Source: Cytobacillus gottheilii (GTDB lineage Bacteria; Bacillota; Bacilli; Bacillales; Cytobacillaceae). Taken from it: a stretch of DNA of 64,000 bases. The notes under the pieces are model-generated. The model did not search any database, was not told the DNA's origin, and worked only from the letters and a program-made list of their open reading frames with translations. Each line of letters opens with the position of its first letter. Within the stretch, counting starts at the first letter, position 1. The position numbers were made by a program, and so were the translations under genes. This document shows, piece after piece, positions 36,450-42,810 of this stretch. Location: assembly GCF_001636345.1 (NCBI RefSeq), contig NZ_KV440945.1, positions 2,209,631-2,273,630 of the forward strand, given 5' to 3'.

Positions 36450-37265
36450 TTACCAGCCAATGTTGCTAAGTGGCACAAAAGTAGGGATTAAGTTGCCATC
36501 GTATTCTTCTTTAATAAATTCTGCAGTATCTTCTTCCTGGTAAAGCTCGGCAATTCTTTTATATGTTTCGTTATCTTTGTCTTCTTCGTTGGCAGCAATA
36601 ATATTAATGTAAGGTGTTGCCGTTTCGCTTTCATGGTAGATGGCATCAGTCAATGGAGTAAGTCCTGCATCACGTGCAATTCCATTGTTAATAAGAGATG
36701 CAGCAACGTCCGGCAATGCTCTTGGAGTTTGAGCAGGAACCATTTCAACTAATTCAAGGTTTTTCGGATTATCGGTTACTTGCGTTAAGTTGCCGTTAGA
36801 ATCAAAATCTTCTGGCAGTCCGATTAGTCCGGCATCTTCAAGTAGCATTAATGCACGTCCTTGATTTGATGCATCATTCGGAAGTGCAATTTTAGCACCA
36901 TCAGGAATATCATTAACGTCTTCGAATTGGTCAGAATAGATACCCATTGGAGCCAGAACCGTTGTAGCAATTGGAACAAGGTCTAAATTATGCTCTTCAA
37001 TAAAAACATCAAAGTAGGCAACCGTTTGGAATGCGTTTAAATCTAATTCATTTTCTGCAAGTGCAGTGTTTGGTGCTACGTAATCAGAGAATGACACGAT
37101 CTCGATGTCAATGCCTTCCTTTTCTGCCTTTTCAGCAATAAAATCCCAAGTTCTCGTATCCGTGCCGCTAATTCCGATTTTCACCGTTTCCGAACTGTCG
37201 CTGGAGCAGCCTGCTGCAAATCCCGCAAATGCTAATAATATGCTTGATAGTATAAGTTTTTTCAT
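36450..37265 (-). CDS. metQ: Methionine ABC transporter substrate-binding lipoprotein
   Basis: 271 residues, NlpA/MetQ family. The lipobox is FAGFAAGC (Cys about 20). Family landmarks are VAPNTALAENELDLNAFQTV, DIPDGAKIALPNDASNQGRAL and ALPDVAASLINNGIARDAGL. It captures methionine outside the cell for MetNP. The ATG has AGGAGG 8 bases upstream. Confidence 0.94.
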   Translation of the reverse strand: MKKLILSSILLAFAGFAAGCSSDSSETVKIGISGTDTRTWDFIAEKAEKEGIDIEIVSFSDYVAPNTALAENELDLNAFQTVAYFDVFIEEHNLDLVPIATTVLAPMGIYSDQFEDVNDIPDGAKIALPNDASNQGRALMLLEDAGLIGLPEDFDSNGNLTQVTDNPKNLELVEMVPAQTPRALPDVAASLINNGIARDAGLTPLTDAIYHESETATPYINIIAANEEDKDNETYKRIAELYQEEDTAEFIKEEYDGNLIPTFVPLSNIGW

Positions 37266-37283
37266 GATGTATTTCCTCCTAAA

Positions 37284-37934
37284 TTATCTTCGTCTAATTT
37301 TTTTAGCTGTAAAATTTCCTAAGCTTTGTAACCCTTGCACAATGACCACGAGAATGGCTACAGTAATCATCATTGTAATTTCATCAAAACGCTGATATCC
37401 ATATGTAATGGCTAAATCGCCAATACCCCCGGCGCCAACTGCACCTGCCATTGCTGTTGCCCCAACAAGCCCGATGGTTGCGATGGTGAGTGCAAGGACG
37501 AGGGAACTTAGCGCCTCAGGTAGCAGAAACTTAGAAATGACCTGCCATGGAGTAGCGCCCATTGCTTCAGCAGCTTCAAGAACGCCTGGGTCAACCTCCA
37601 ACAAAGAGTTCTCTACCAATCTCGCAATATATGGCCCAGCATAAAAGACAAGAGGTACAATTGCAGCTGCTGTTCCAATGGATGTGCCAACAATTAGCCT
37701 TGTCACTGGAATAAGCGCAACCAATAAAATAATGAATGGTACTGAACGGAAAATATTAATGATTCCATTTAAAATATTAAAGACAGGCAAGTTTTGAAGC
37801 AGATGACCTTTTCTCGTGACAACCAGCAAGATTCCAAGAGGCAGTCCAAGCAGGGTTGAAAACAAAAGTGAAAAAGTGACCATTTGAATCGTTTCAATCA
37901 GAGCTTCGATAATTTGATCTGTATTAGCTAGCAT
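37284..37934 (-). CDS. metP: Methionine ABC transporter permease
   Basis: About 216 residues, five transmembrane segments, BPD_transp_1 fold. The EAA loop is EAAEAMGATPWQVISKFLLPE (about residues 137-157) and the MetI-type end is GAGGIGDLAITYGYQRFDE. Start placed at ATG 37934 because AAGGAGG lies 9 bases upstream; an in-frame ATG two codons earlier is only three bases from it. It overlaps the end of metN by 11 bases. Confidence 0.93.
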   Translation of the reverse strand: MLANTDQIIEALIETIQMVTFSLLFSTLLGLPLGILLVVTRKGHLLQNLPVFNILNGIINIFRSVPFIILLVALIPVTRLIVGTSIGTAAAIVPLVFYAGPYIARLVENSLLEVDPGVLEAAEAMGATPWQVISKFLLPEALSSLVLALTIATIGLVGATAMAGAVGAGGIGDLAITYGYQRFDEITMMITVAILVVIVQGLQSLGNFTAKKIRRR

Positions 37935-38955
37935 GTTCATTCACCTCCTTAATGCTTATATCCTTTTCTTGGATATAAGTTAAGGTGCGGGCAATTTCTT
38001 TTTCGTCACCCTGGAACTCTACAATTAAGTTGCCAAACGGAGTTCCCTGCAATTCTGTAATATTGCCAAAAAGGACATTAATATGAATATCAAATTTCTT
38101 TGAAATTTCCGATAATAGCGGCTGTCCAGCTTTGTTTCCGACAAAGTTAATGCGGAATATTTTTTGCATGCCTGCGTGCTGCTGAATCAGTTCCTTGATC
38201 GATTCTGGAAGCTGATCATTCATGACCGTGCTGACGAAATTTCTGGCTGTTGATGTAGTTGGAGAAGAGAAGACGTCAAAAACAGTTCCTTCTTCAATAA
38301 TTTTTCCGTCTTCGATGACGGCAACCCGATCACATATTTCTCTAATAACAGACATTTCATGGGTAATGATTAAAATAGTAATGTTGTATTCTTTATTAAT
38401 TTTTTTCAAGAGCTGCAAAATAGAGCTTGTTGTCTGCGGGTCCAATGCAGATGTTGCTTCGTCACATAGCAATATGGAAGGCTGGGTTGCTAAGGCTCTC
38501 GCAATACCAATTCGCTGCTTTTGTCCGCCTGAAAGCTGATCAGGGTAATTATCTGCCTTGTCAGCTAAACCGACAAACTCAAGCAGCTCATGTACACGTT
38601 TTTTTATTTGGTCTTTTGGTGTATTCACTAATGTAAGCGGCATTGCTACATTGGCAAAAACAGTTTTAGAGTTTAATAGATTAAAATGCTGAAAAATCAT
38701 GCCGATATTCTTTTTAACATTTCTGACCTCTTTGACAGACAGAGAAGTAAGGTCGTGTCCATCTACAATGACATGACCAGATGTCGGACGTTCAAGCAGG
38801 TTCACACAGCGAATGAGCGAGCTTTTACCTGCACCGCTAAAACCGATGACACCAAATATTTCTCCTTTATTGATTTTTAGGTCGATACCGTTAAGCGCAG
38901 CAACCTGCTGTCCGCCACTTTCGTATACCTTTCTGAGCTGCTGAAATTCAATCAA
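37924..38955 (-). CDS. metN: Methionine ABC transporter ATP-binding protein
   Basis: About 343 residues. ABC domain: Walker A GFSGAGKSS, signature LSGGQKQRIGIARAL, Walker B ILLCDEATSALDPQTT, switch ITHEMSVIRE. The C-terminal NIL ligand-sensing domain (IFRINFVGNKAGQPLLSEIS) mediates inhibition by internal methionine in this family. The frame opens at 38970, but TTG 38955 is preferred: GGAG is 9 bases upstream and the product then begins at IEFQQLRKVYE like other MetN proteins. First gene of metN-metP-metQ-M20, downstream of two S-boxes. Confidence 0.92.
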   Translation of the reverse strand: MIEFQQLRKVYESGGQQVAALNGIDLKINKGEIFGVIGFSGAGKSSLIRCVNLLERPTSGHVIVDGHDLTSLSVKEVRNVKKNIGMIFQHFNLLNSKTVFANVAMPLTLVNTPKDQIKKRVHELLEFVGLADKADNYPDQLSGGQKQRIGIARALATQPSILLCDEATSALDPQTTSSILQLLKKINKEYNITILIITHEMSVIREICDRVAVIEDGKIIEEGTVFDVFSSPTTSTARNFVSTVMNDQLPESIKELIQQHAGMQKIFRINFVGNKAGQPLLSEISKKFDIHINVLFGNITELQGTPFGNLIVEFQGDEKEIARTLTYIQEKDISIKEVNEHAS

Positions 38956-38987
38956 ACTTTTCATCTCCATTTCCGTTGTGTTTCATA

Positions 38988-39013
38988 AGAAAAGCGCAAG
39001 CGCCTTAGCTCCT
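38988..39013. repeat. Fragment of a dispersed AAAAGCGCAAGCGCC element
   Basis: AAGAAAAGCGCAAGCGCC followed by TTAGCTCC resembles the beginning of a short dispersed repeat frequent in Bacillus-group genomes. It lies between the second S-box terminator and metN. Only the 5' part is present. Confidence 0.45.
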
Positions 39014-39021
39014 TTTAAAAT

Positions 39022-39055
39022 AAAAAAGTCTCCTTCTTGAAAGAAAGAAGGAGAC
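39022..39055 (-). terminator. Terminator of the promoter-distal S-box (metNPQ leader)
   Basis: On the minus strand GTCTCCTTCTT pairs with AAGAAGGAGAC (11 bp, 6-base loop), followed by TTTTTT. Confidence 0.88.
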
Positions 39056-39082
39056 CTGCAAAAAAATACTGCAATCCGTTCT

Positions 39083-39187
39083 CCTTATCTTCCAAGCTGT
39101 TCTGCTTGCTGGATTTGGCACAGCCTCTCAGGAGGAAGCCGCTGCCGAGGTGTCATAGGGCCAGTCCCTCCGCCTCTCTAGATAAGA
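39083..39187 (-). ncRNA. SAM-I riboswitch B, promoter-distal copy before metNPQ
   Basis: Read on the minus strand: P1 GATAAG/CTTATC, GAGGCGGAGGGACTGGCCC, TATGACACCTCGGCAGCGG, then the GTGCCAAATCCAGCAAGCAG segment before P1 closes. The core matches copy A in order and spacing. P3 carries a different loop (CTTCCTCCTGAGAGGC). Confidence 0.94.
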
Positions 39188-39201
39188 ATATTATTTAGTT
39201 A

Positions 39202-39234
39202 AAATAAAAACCCTCTTCTAAAATAAGAAGAGGG
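39202..39234 (-). terminator. Terminator of the promoter-proximal S-box
   Basis: On the minus strand CCCTCTTCT pairs with AGAAGAGGG, followed by TTTTTATTTT. It lies between the two aptamers. Confidence 0.88.
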
Positions 39235-39259
39235 CAATAAATAATAAACGTCATGACCT

Positions 39260-39359
39260 CTTCTTATCTTTCAAGCCGTGCTTGCTGGAGTTGGCACAGA
39301 ATTAAATTCCGCTGCCGAGGTGTCATAGGGCCAGTCCCTCAACCTCTCTTGATAAGAAG
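39260..39359 (-). ncRNA. SAM-I riboswitch A, promoter-proximal copy before metNPQ
   Basis: P1 is CTTCTTATC/GATAAGAAG (9 bp). Conserved blocks on the minus strand are GAGAGGTTGAGGGACTGGCC, ATGACACCTCGGCAGCGG and GTGCCAACTCCAGCAAGC. A complete aptamer with its own terminator, upstream of a second complete unit. Confidence 0.95.
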
Positions 39360-39513
39360 TGTGTTCGTATTTTGTTTTTTTAAAACTTGATTATTAATTT
39401 AACGCATTAAATCATAGATGTCAAACATTTTTTAAAATAGTATATTTTTTATTTTGAAATAGTAAGTGATAAACTTTCCGGATGTTACATTACTATTCCT
39501 TTCATTCTATTTC

Positions 39514-39705
39514 CTATTCCTCGAAATATTCTTTAATTTCTTTTTCATTTGATCCATTAAAATAAGGGTTTTGTTCTGTTGCGTCTTTCTCGTCTAAATT
39601 CGTGCGAATGACTAGTGATGGACTTGAAGAATGCTTTGCAATTATTCGATCATCCAGCTTAGTGAACGACGGCAGCTTATTATTCCCGATGTTTTTGTTA
39701 TCCAT
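39514..39705 (-). CDS. 63-residue hydrophilic protein of unknown function
   Basis: Starts MDNKNIGNNKLPSFTKLDDR and ends EKEIKEYFEE; no hydrophobic segment, low complexity, rich in Asn, Lys, Glu and Ser. GGGAGGTG 7 bases before the ATG and a palindrome just upstream argue for a real gene. Not recognised. Confidence 0.6.
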   Translation of the reverse strand: MDNKNIGNNKLPSFTKLDDRIIAKHSSSPSLVIRTNLDEKDATEQNPYFNGSNEKEIKEYFEE

Positions 39706-39720
39706 TGTAACACCTCCCTG

Positions 39721-39737
39721 TGTTAGCTTTGCTAACA
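39721..39737 (-). promoter_or_regulatory. Palindrome in the leader of the 63-residue gene
   Basis: TGTTAGC-TTT-GCTAACA, a perfect 7-bp inverted repeat ending a few bases upstream of the GGGAGG site. It could be a DNA operator or a short hairpin tuning translation. Confidence 0.5.
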
Positions 39738-39838
39738 GATACGTAAAATATCCATGCGAGGTTTTGGTTTTATCATAAGAAAAAAAAGGTAAGATAGTAT
39801 TAAGTTATTTACCAAGGAGTGCTTTGGGGGGAAGAGAT

Positions 39839-40408
39839 TTGAGTATGTTTGATACGATATTAGATATTATAGACGATAAAGGTCCCATCTCAATGCCTGA
39901 ATTATGTGATGAGATAAATGATAAGAATGGAAAAGTAGATATAGGGCAAAGTGTACAAATAGCTGACGTAGAGGCAGTCATTACGCGAAAAAAAGATTTA
40001 TTCAAAGTTCAAGATGGATCTATAATGATTGATCCAAATAAAGATCCCATTCGATTGCGTGTTTCTTTAGGGGGTCATCCAGGGCCTTGGTATAAAATTA
40101 ATATAGATTTTGCACAACAGCATTTTCATTATTTTGAGTGGCATTTGAGCAGGCATTCTAATACAAAAATACTTCCTAAAAGAGCAGGGAATCTTGCAGC
40201 GTTTAAAAGGCAAATGTATCGTTACCGCATATGGAACTGGTTAGAATTTTATGAAGACGATGGTTTAAGGTTAGAAGATACGTATTGGGATGTAAAACTT
40301 GAGACTAAAGGCAAAATATACAAAATGAAGGGTAACGATTCTTATCCGAAGGAATGGGCAAACTTCTGTATATCCTTGTCAAAATTGATCGGAAAGAGAA
40401 TTTGTTAA
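39839..40408 (+). CDS. Protein with N-terminal winged-helix-like domain, unknown function
   Basis: About 189 residues. The first 65 residues (FDTILDIIDDKGPISMPELC ... EAVITRKKDLFKVQDGSIMI) look like a small winged-helix or HARE-HTH fold. The remainder is aromatic and basic (WYKINIDFAQQHFHYFEWHL; YRYRIWNWLEFYEDDGLRLE). Start is uncertain: TTG 39839 or ATG 39845, both after GGGGGGAAGAG. Possibly a DNA-binding protein, but no family is firmly recognised. It is followed by a clear terminator. Confidence 0.65.
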   Translation: MSMFDTILDIIDDKGPISMPELCDEINDKNGKVDIGQSVQIADVEAVITRKKDLFKVQDGSIMIDPNKDPIRLRVSLGGHPGPWYKINIDFAQQHFHYFEWHLSRHSNTKILPKRAGNLAAFKRQMYRYRIWNWLEFYEDDGLRLEDTYWDVKLETKGKIYKMKGNDSYPKEWANFCISLSKLIGKRIC

Positions 40409-40488
40409 GCTCCTATTTCTATTCATCAATCAAAATTGGCTGAGACATCATTAGAAATTCCAGCGAAACACAGCTTACATATTTAGTT

Positions 40489-40538
40489 CCGCACTATTCA
40501 AACTCGTAATGCAGACTTTGAATAAGTGCGGTTTTTTC
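40489..40538 (+). terminator. Terminator after the winged-helix-like gene
   Basis: CCGCACTATTCAAA (40489-40502) pairs with TTTGAATAAGTGCGG (40517-40531) with one bulge, followed by TTTTTT. Confidence 0.83.
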
Positions 40539-40593
40539 TTGATAGAGGACCGCTATGCTTATTAAATATTAAAGCTGCTGGAGCTTAGCTTGA

Positions 40594-40902
40594 TTAGTCT
40601 GCATCAAGAACCCGCAGTATAAATGCTTCATTTATGGCATCAATGAATAGACAATATTCATGCTCACAATCTACATTGAGCAGCAGCTGCAGCTCTTTCG
40701 GAATATATATTGCCCCGCCTTCGGTAATAATTCTTTTATTATTTGTTGTACCTGTCCGCGCTTTTTGTATAACCACCTGTTTCTTTGCATACGTAAGTTC
40801 AGCAAGCTTGCCGGGCAGCAGGCCGAACTCTTTTCGCCATTTACTTGGAAGCTGAATTTTACCTGTCTTGCTGAAATTTTTGCATTTATAAATATCAGGC
40901 AT
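40594..40902 (-). CDS. AbrB/SpoVT-like DNA-binding protein
   Basis: 102 residues. The N-terminal half, SKTGKIQLPSKWRKEFGLLP and the following QVVIQK, is a swapped-hairpin AbrB-type DNA-binding domain. The second half, GGAIYIPKELQLLLNVD, looks like a degenerate repeat of the same fold. No toxin gene lies beside it, so a transition-state-type regulator is more likely than an antitoxin. ATG 40902 with GGAGATG upstream. Confidence 0.72.
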   Translation of the reverse strand: MPDIYKCKNFSKTGKIQLPSKWRKEFGLLPGKLAELTYAKKQVVIQKARTGTTNNKRIITEGGAIYIPKELQLLLNVDCEHEYCLFIDAINEAFILRVLDAD

Positions 40903-41064
40903 AGATGATCATCTCCATTTTGTTCATATATACCCTATTTCACCAATTCATAGATTAGAAACATGTTTGCATACTTTAATAGCGATTCGTAAATATTTTT
41001 GCCGGTACGCATAAAAAAACAGAGCTAACTTCAAACTGAATATAAAAAGGTTGGGAGGCTTACG

Positions 41065-41208
41065 ATGAAAGATAATCGAATGGATGATAAAGACATTATG
41101 CATCATTTATTAGAAGAACAAATTGCCTATATTTTAGTGGATGAAGAAAGAGAGCGGGCTAAAATAGAGCATTTGAGAAAGGCAGAACAACATGGTTTTG
41201 GCAAATAG
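41065..41208 (+). CDS. 47-residue charged protein upstream of the YqzG-like gene
   Basis: Starts MKDNRMDDKDIMHHLLEEQI and ends KAEQHGFGK; highly charged, probably one long helix. GGGAGG lies 7 bases before the ATG. Its end overlaps the next gene by 17 bases, suggesting coupled expression. Not recognised. Confidence 0.62.
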   Translation: MKDNRMDDKDIMHHLLEEQIAYILVDEERERAKIEHLRKAEQHGFGK

Positions 41209-41527
41209 TCTATTTCTGATTTTTTCATTAGTCTTTTCTGCTAATATTCATTCTGCAGAGCCGTTAGCACATCAGTTCGTAGTGGTTCAAGATGGCTACG
41301 CACAGTGGGGAAGACTTGCCATGCAAACTGCGAAACAAAAATTCCCAGACGCTCAAATTGTCGATTATCGCTATGAGGGACGTACTGATGAAGGTGAGAC
41401 GGCAATTGAGCAATTTAAATTGTGGGCGAAAAAAGGACAAGAGGAATTTGGCATTGTAATAAAAATTAGAGTAGATCAAAATACGAATAAATTACAAAAT
41501 ATTCAAGTATTAAAGACTCAACAATAA
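41192..41527 (+). CDS. YqzG/YhdC-like secreted protein (DUF3889)
   Basis: 111 residues with a signal peptide (about 1-21, ending IHSAEP) and a mature domain carrying WGRLAMQTAKQKFPDAQIVD and EQFKLWAKKGQEEFGIVI. These match the DUF3889 pattern (W-x-A-x-x-x-A-x-x-x-[FY]P, then K-E-F-G-V). Exported, of unknown function. Confidence 0.78.
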   Translation: MVLANSLFLIFSLVFSANIHSAEPLAHQFVVVQDGYAQWGRLAMQTAKQKFPDAQIVDYRYEGRTDEGETAIEQFKLWAKKGQEEFGIVIKIRVDQNTNKLQNIQVLKTQQ

Positions 41528-41593
41528 TAATATTATGTAAACTGTTAAGGTCAAGGTTACGTAAAAGGTTTTAGTTAAAGAAAAACAATAAAT

Positions 41594-41646
41594 AACCCGA
41601 AGGATTAGCAGAAGTCTTCTTAGAAGGCTGTCTAATCTTTCGGGTT
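41594..41646. terminator. Terminator-like palindrome between the YqzG-like gene and sspH
   Basis: AACCCGAAGGATTAG (41594-41608) pairs with CTAATCTTTCGGGTT (41632-41646); an inner AGAAG/CTTCT arm is also possible. It serves the convergent genes. It shares the ACCCGAA-GATTAG stem with the terminator at 35094. Confidence 0.75.
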
Positions 41647-41781
41647 AGTTCTGTTGTTTGCTTGAAAACCAGCTGCGACTGATATAGAGGTCTTAAACCA
41701 ACAGGAAGCGATGGAAAGAGGTTTCTCCAATGTCCCGCCAAAAGCCTTCTCTCAAGAGGCAGCAAGATTTGTTTTAACTTC

Positions 41782-41961
41782 TCATTCTTCAATTAAATAA
41801 AGAACTGGAACTTCATGTTCACGCTCGGGTTCTTTCTTATAATAGATCCTAGCCGTTTTCGTGCTTTCATCTACATGTTGGATAATGACTGGCTCATCCA
41901 TATAAGTGATGTTAAAGGTTTCTGCAGCAGAAGATATTTCAATGGCACGCCCAATATTCAC
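41782..41961 (-). CDS. sspH: H-type small acid-soluble spore protein
   Basis: 59 residues beginning MNIGRAIEISSAAETFNITY, with the family-typical VIIQHVDESTKTARIYY and REHEVPVLYL. This follows the B. subtilis SspH layout (MNI-x-RA-x-EI ... IQHVDE-x-x-x-TARI). GTG start at 41961 with AGGAGG 8 bases upstream. SspH is a minor spore core protein made in the forespore, so a sigma-G promoter is expected, but I did not define one. Confidence 0.9.
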   Translation of the reverse strand: MNIGRAIEISSAAETFNITYMDEPVIIQHVDESTKTARIYYKKEPEREHEVPVLYLIEE

Positions 41962-42159
41962 TGATGTTCCTCCTATTTCATATATATAGGTTATTTTGTC
42001 ATTACAAGCGTATTTTATACGGAAAAATTTAGTAGAAATTGTATCTTTACGCCTGTGAAAATCAGAATTTTTATACTATAATTAAACATAAGTTTTTGAA
42101 TGTTACACGGTTTTATGTGCAAAAAAATTGATGCTTGAAGAAAGGATGGAGGCTTTTAC

Positions 42160-42378
42160 ATGCAAATTCATTTTCATGCTAAGGAATTAATGGGTGAGGG
42201 TGATCCAATGGTTATTGCTACAGAAGATGGGATAGAAGTTACTCATCAATGCAAACAGAATCAATGTTTCATGTGCAGCGGTCATATTGATGATCCTGGA
42301 AATTCAAGATCAATCATAGAGACTGCCAGGACTGTACAGAAAAAAGTAGAGCCTCTTTATTTAGTAGAAATGTGCTAA
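42160..42378 (+). CDS. 72-residue cysteine-containing protein, unknown
   Basis: Starts MQIHFHAKELMGEGDPMVIA. Four cysteines: three in CKQNQCFMC (about 51-59 of the DNA order, residues 31-39) and one as the last residue. The spacing C-x4-C-x2-C plus a distant Cys could bind a metal. GGATGGAGG lies 9-10 bases before the ATG and a terminator follows. No family recognised. Confidence 0.62.
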   Translation: MQIHFHAKELMGEGDPMVIATEDGIEVTHQCKQNQCFMCSGHIDDPGNSRSIIETARTVQKKVEPLYLVEMC

Positions 42379-42473
42379 GCTGGAAAATAGCAGTTTAATT
42401 CTGTGTACAGTCGCCTTAAAGGGATGGGAACAGAGCTTCTTTTTCTTTGAAGGCAGAATACGTTATTTTTATG

Positions 42474-42498
42474 CTTGCCCATTGGCAAGTTTTCTTTG
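42474..42498 (+). terminator. Terminator upstream of odhA region
   Basis: CTTGCC-CATT-GGCAAG (42474-42489) followed by TTTTCTTT. The remaining 42499-42810 interval holds the odhA promoter region and no ORF. Confidence 0.75.
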
Positions 42499-42643
42499 TT
42501 TTAGGGGATACCATAAGTTTTCAAATTTATAAATATATTCAAATAAAAACGAATGACAATTCATTTTCTCAATATAAGTATTTTTCTAATAAATAATATT
42601 TTATTTTCCACTATTTTCGTGTTTTTATCTTTGTATCTACGCC

Positions 42644-42678
42644 TTTAACGTGTTAAAATGGCTATGGAAACGTTTTAT
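42644..42678 (+). promoter_or_regulatory. Palindrome and cre-like site upstream of odhAB
   Basis: TTTAAC-GT-GTTAAA (42644-42657) is a perfect inverted repeat. It is followed by TGGAAACGTTTTAT (42665-42678), similar to the CcpA cre consensus TGNAANCGNNNNCA. Both lie 130-170 bases upstream of odhA. They suggest catabolite control plus a second regulator; neither is proven. Confidence 0.5.
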
Positions 42679-42810
42679 CCTCTGAAAAATAATATTATTC
42701 ATAATCTTTTCCGTGTTTTTTAAAGCGGAGTTTCTGAATACCATTTAATGAGGATAAAATTTTAATATTATATAAAAAACATTTAAAAAGAGTTATGGAG
42801 GTAATTTTCC

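Noticed and set aside
40594..40902. MazE-type antitoxin of a toxin-antitoxin pair
   Set aside because: The fold is AbrB-like but no small toxin ORF adjoins it in either direction; neighbours are a 47-residue charged ORF on the other strand and a terminator.
41571..41792. 73-codon minus-strand ORF overlapping the terminator before sspH
   Set aside because: It overlaps the hairpin at 41594-41646 and the end of sspH, lacks a ribosome binding site and has no recognisable pattern.
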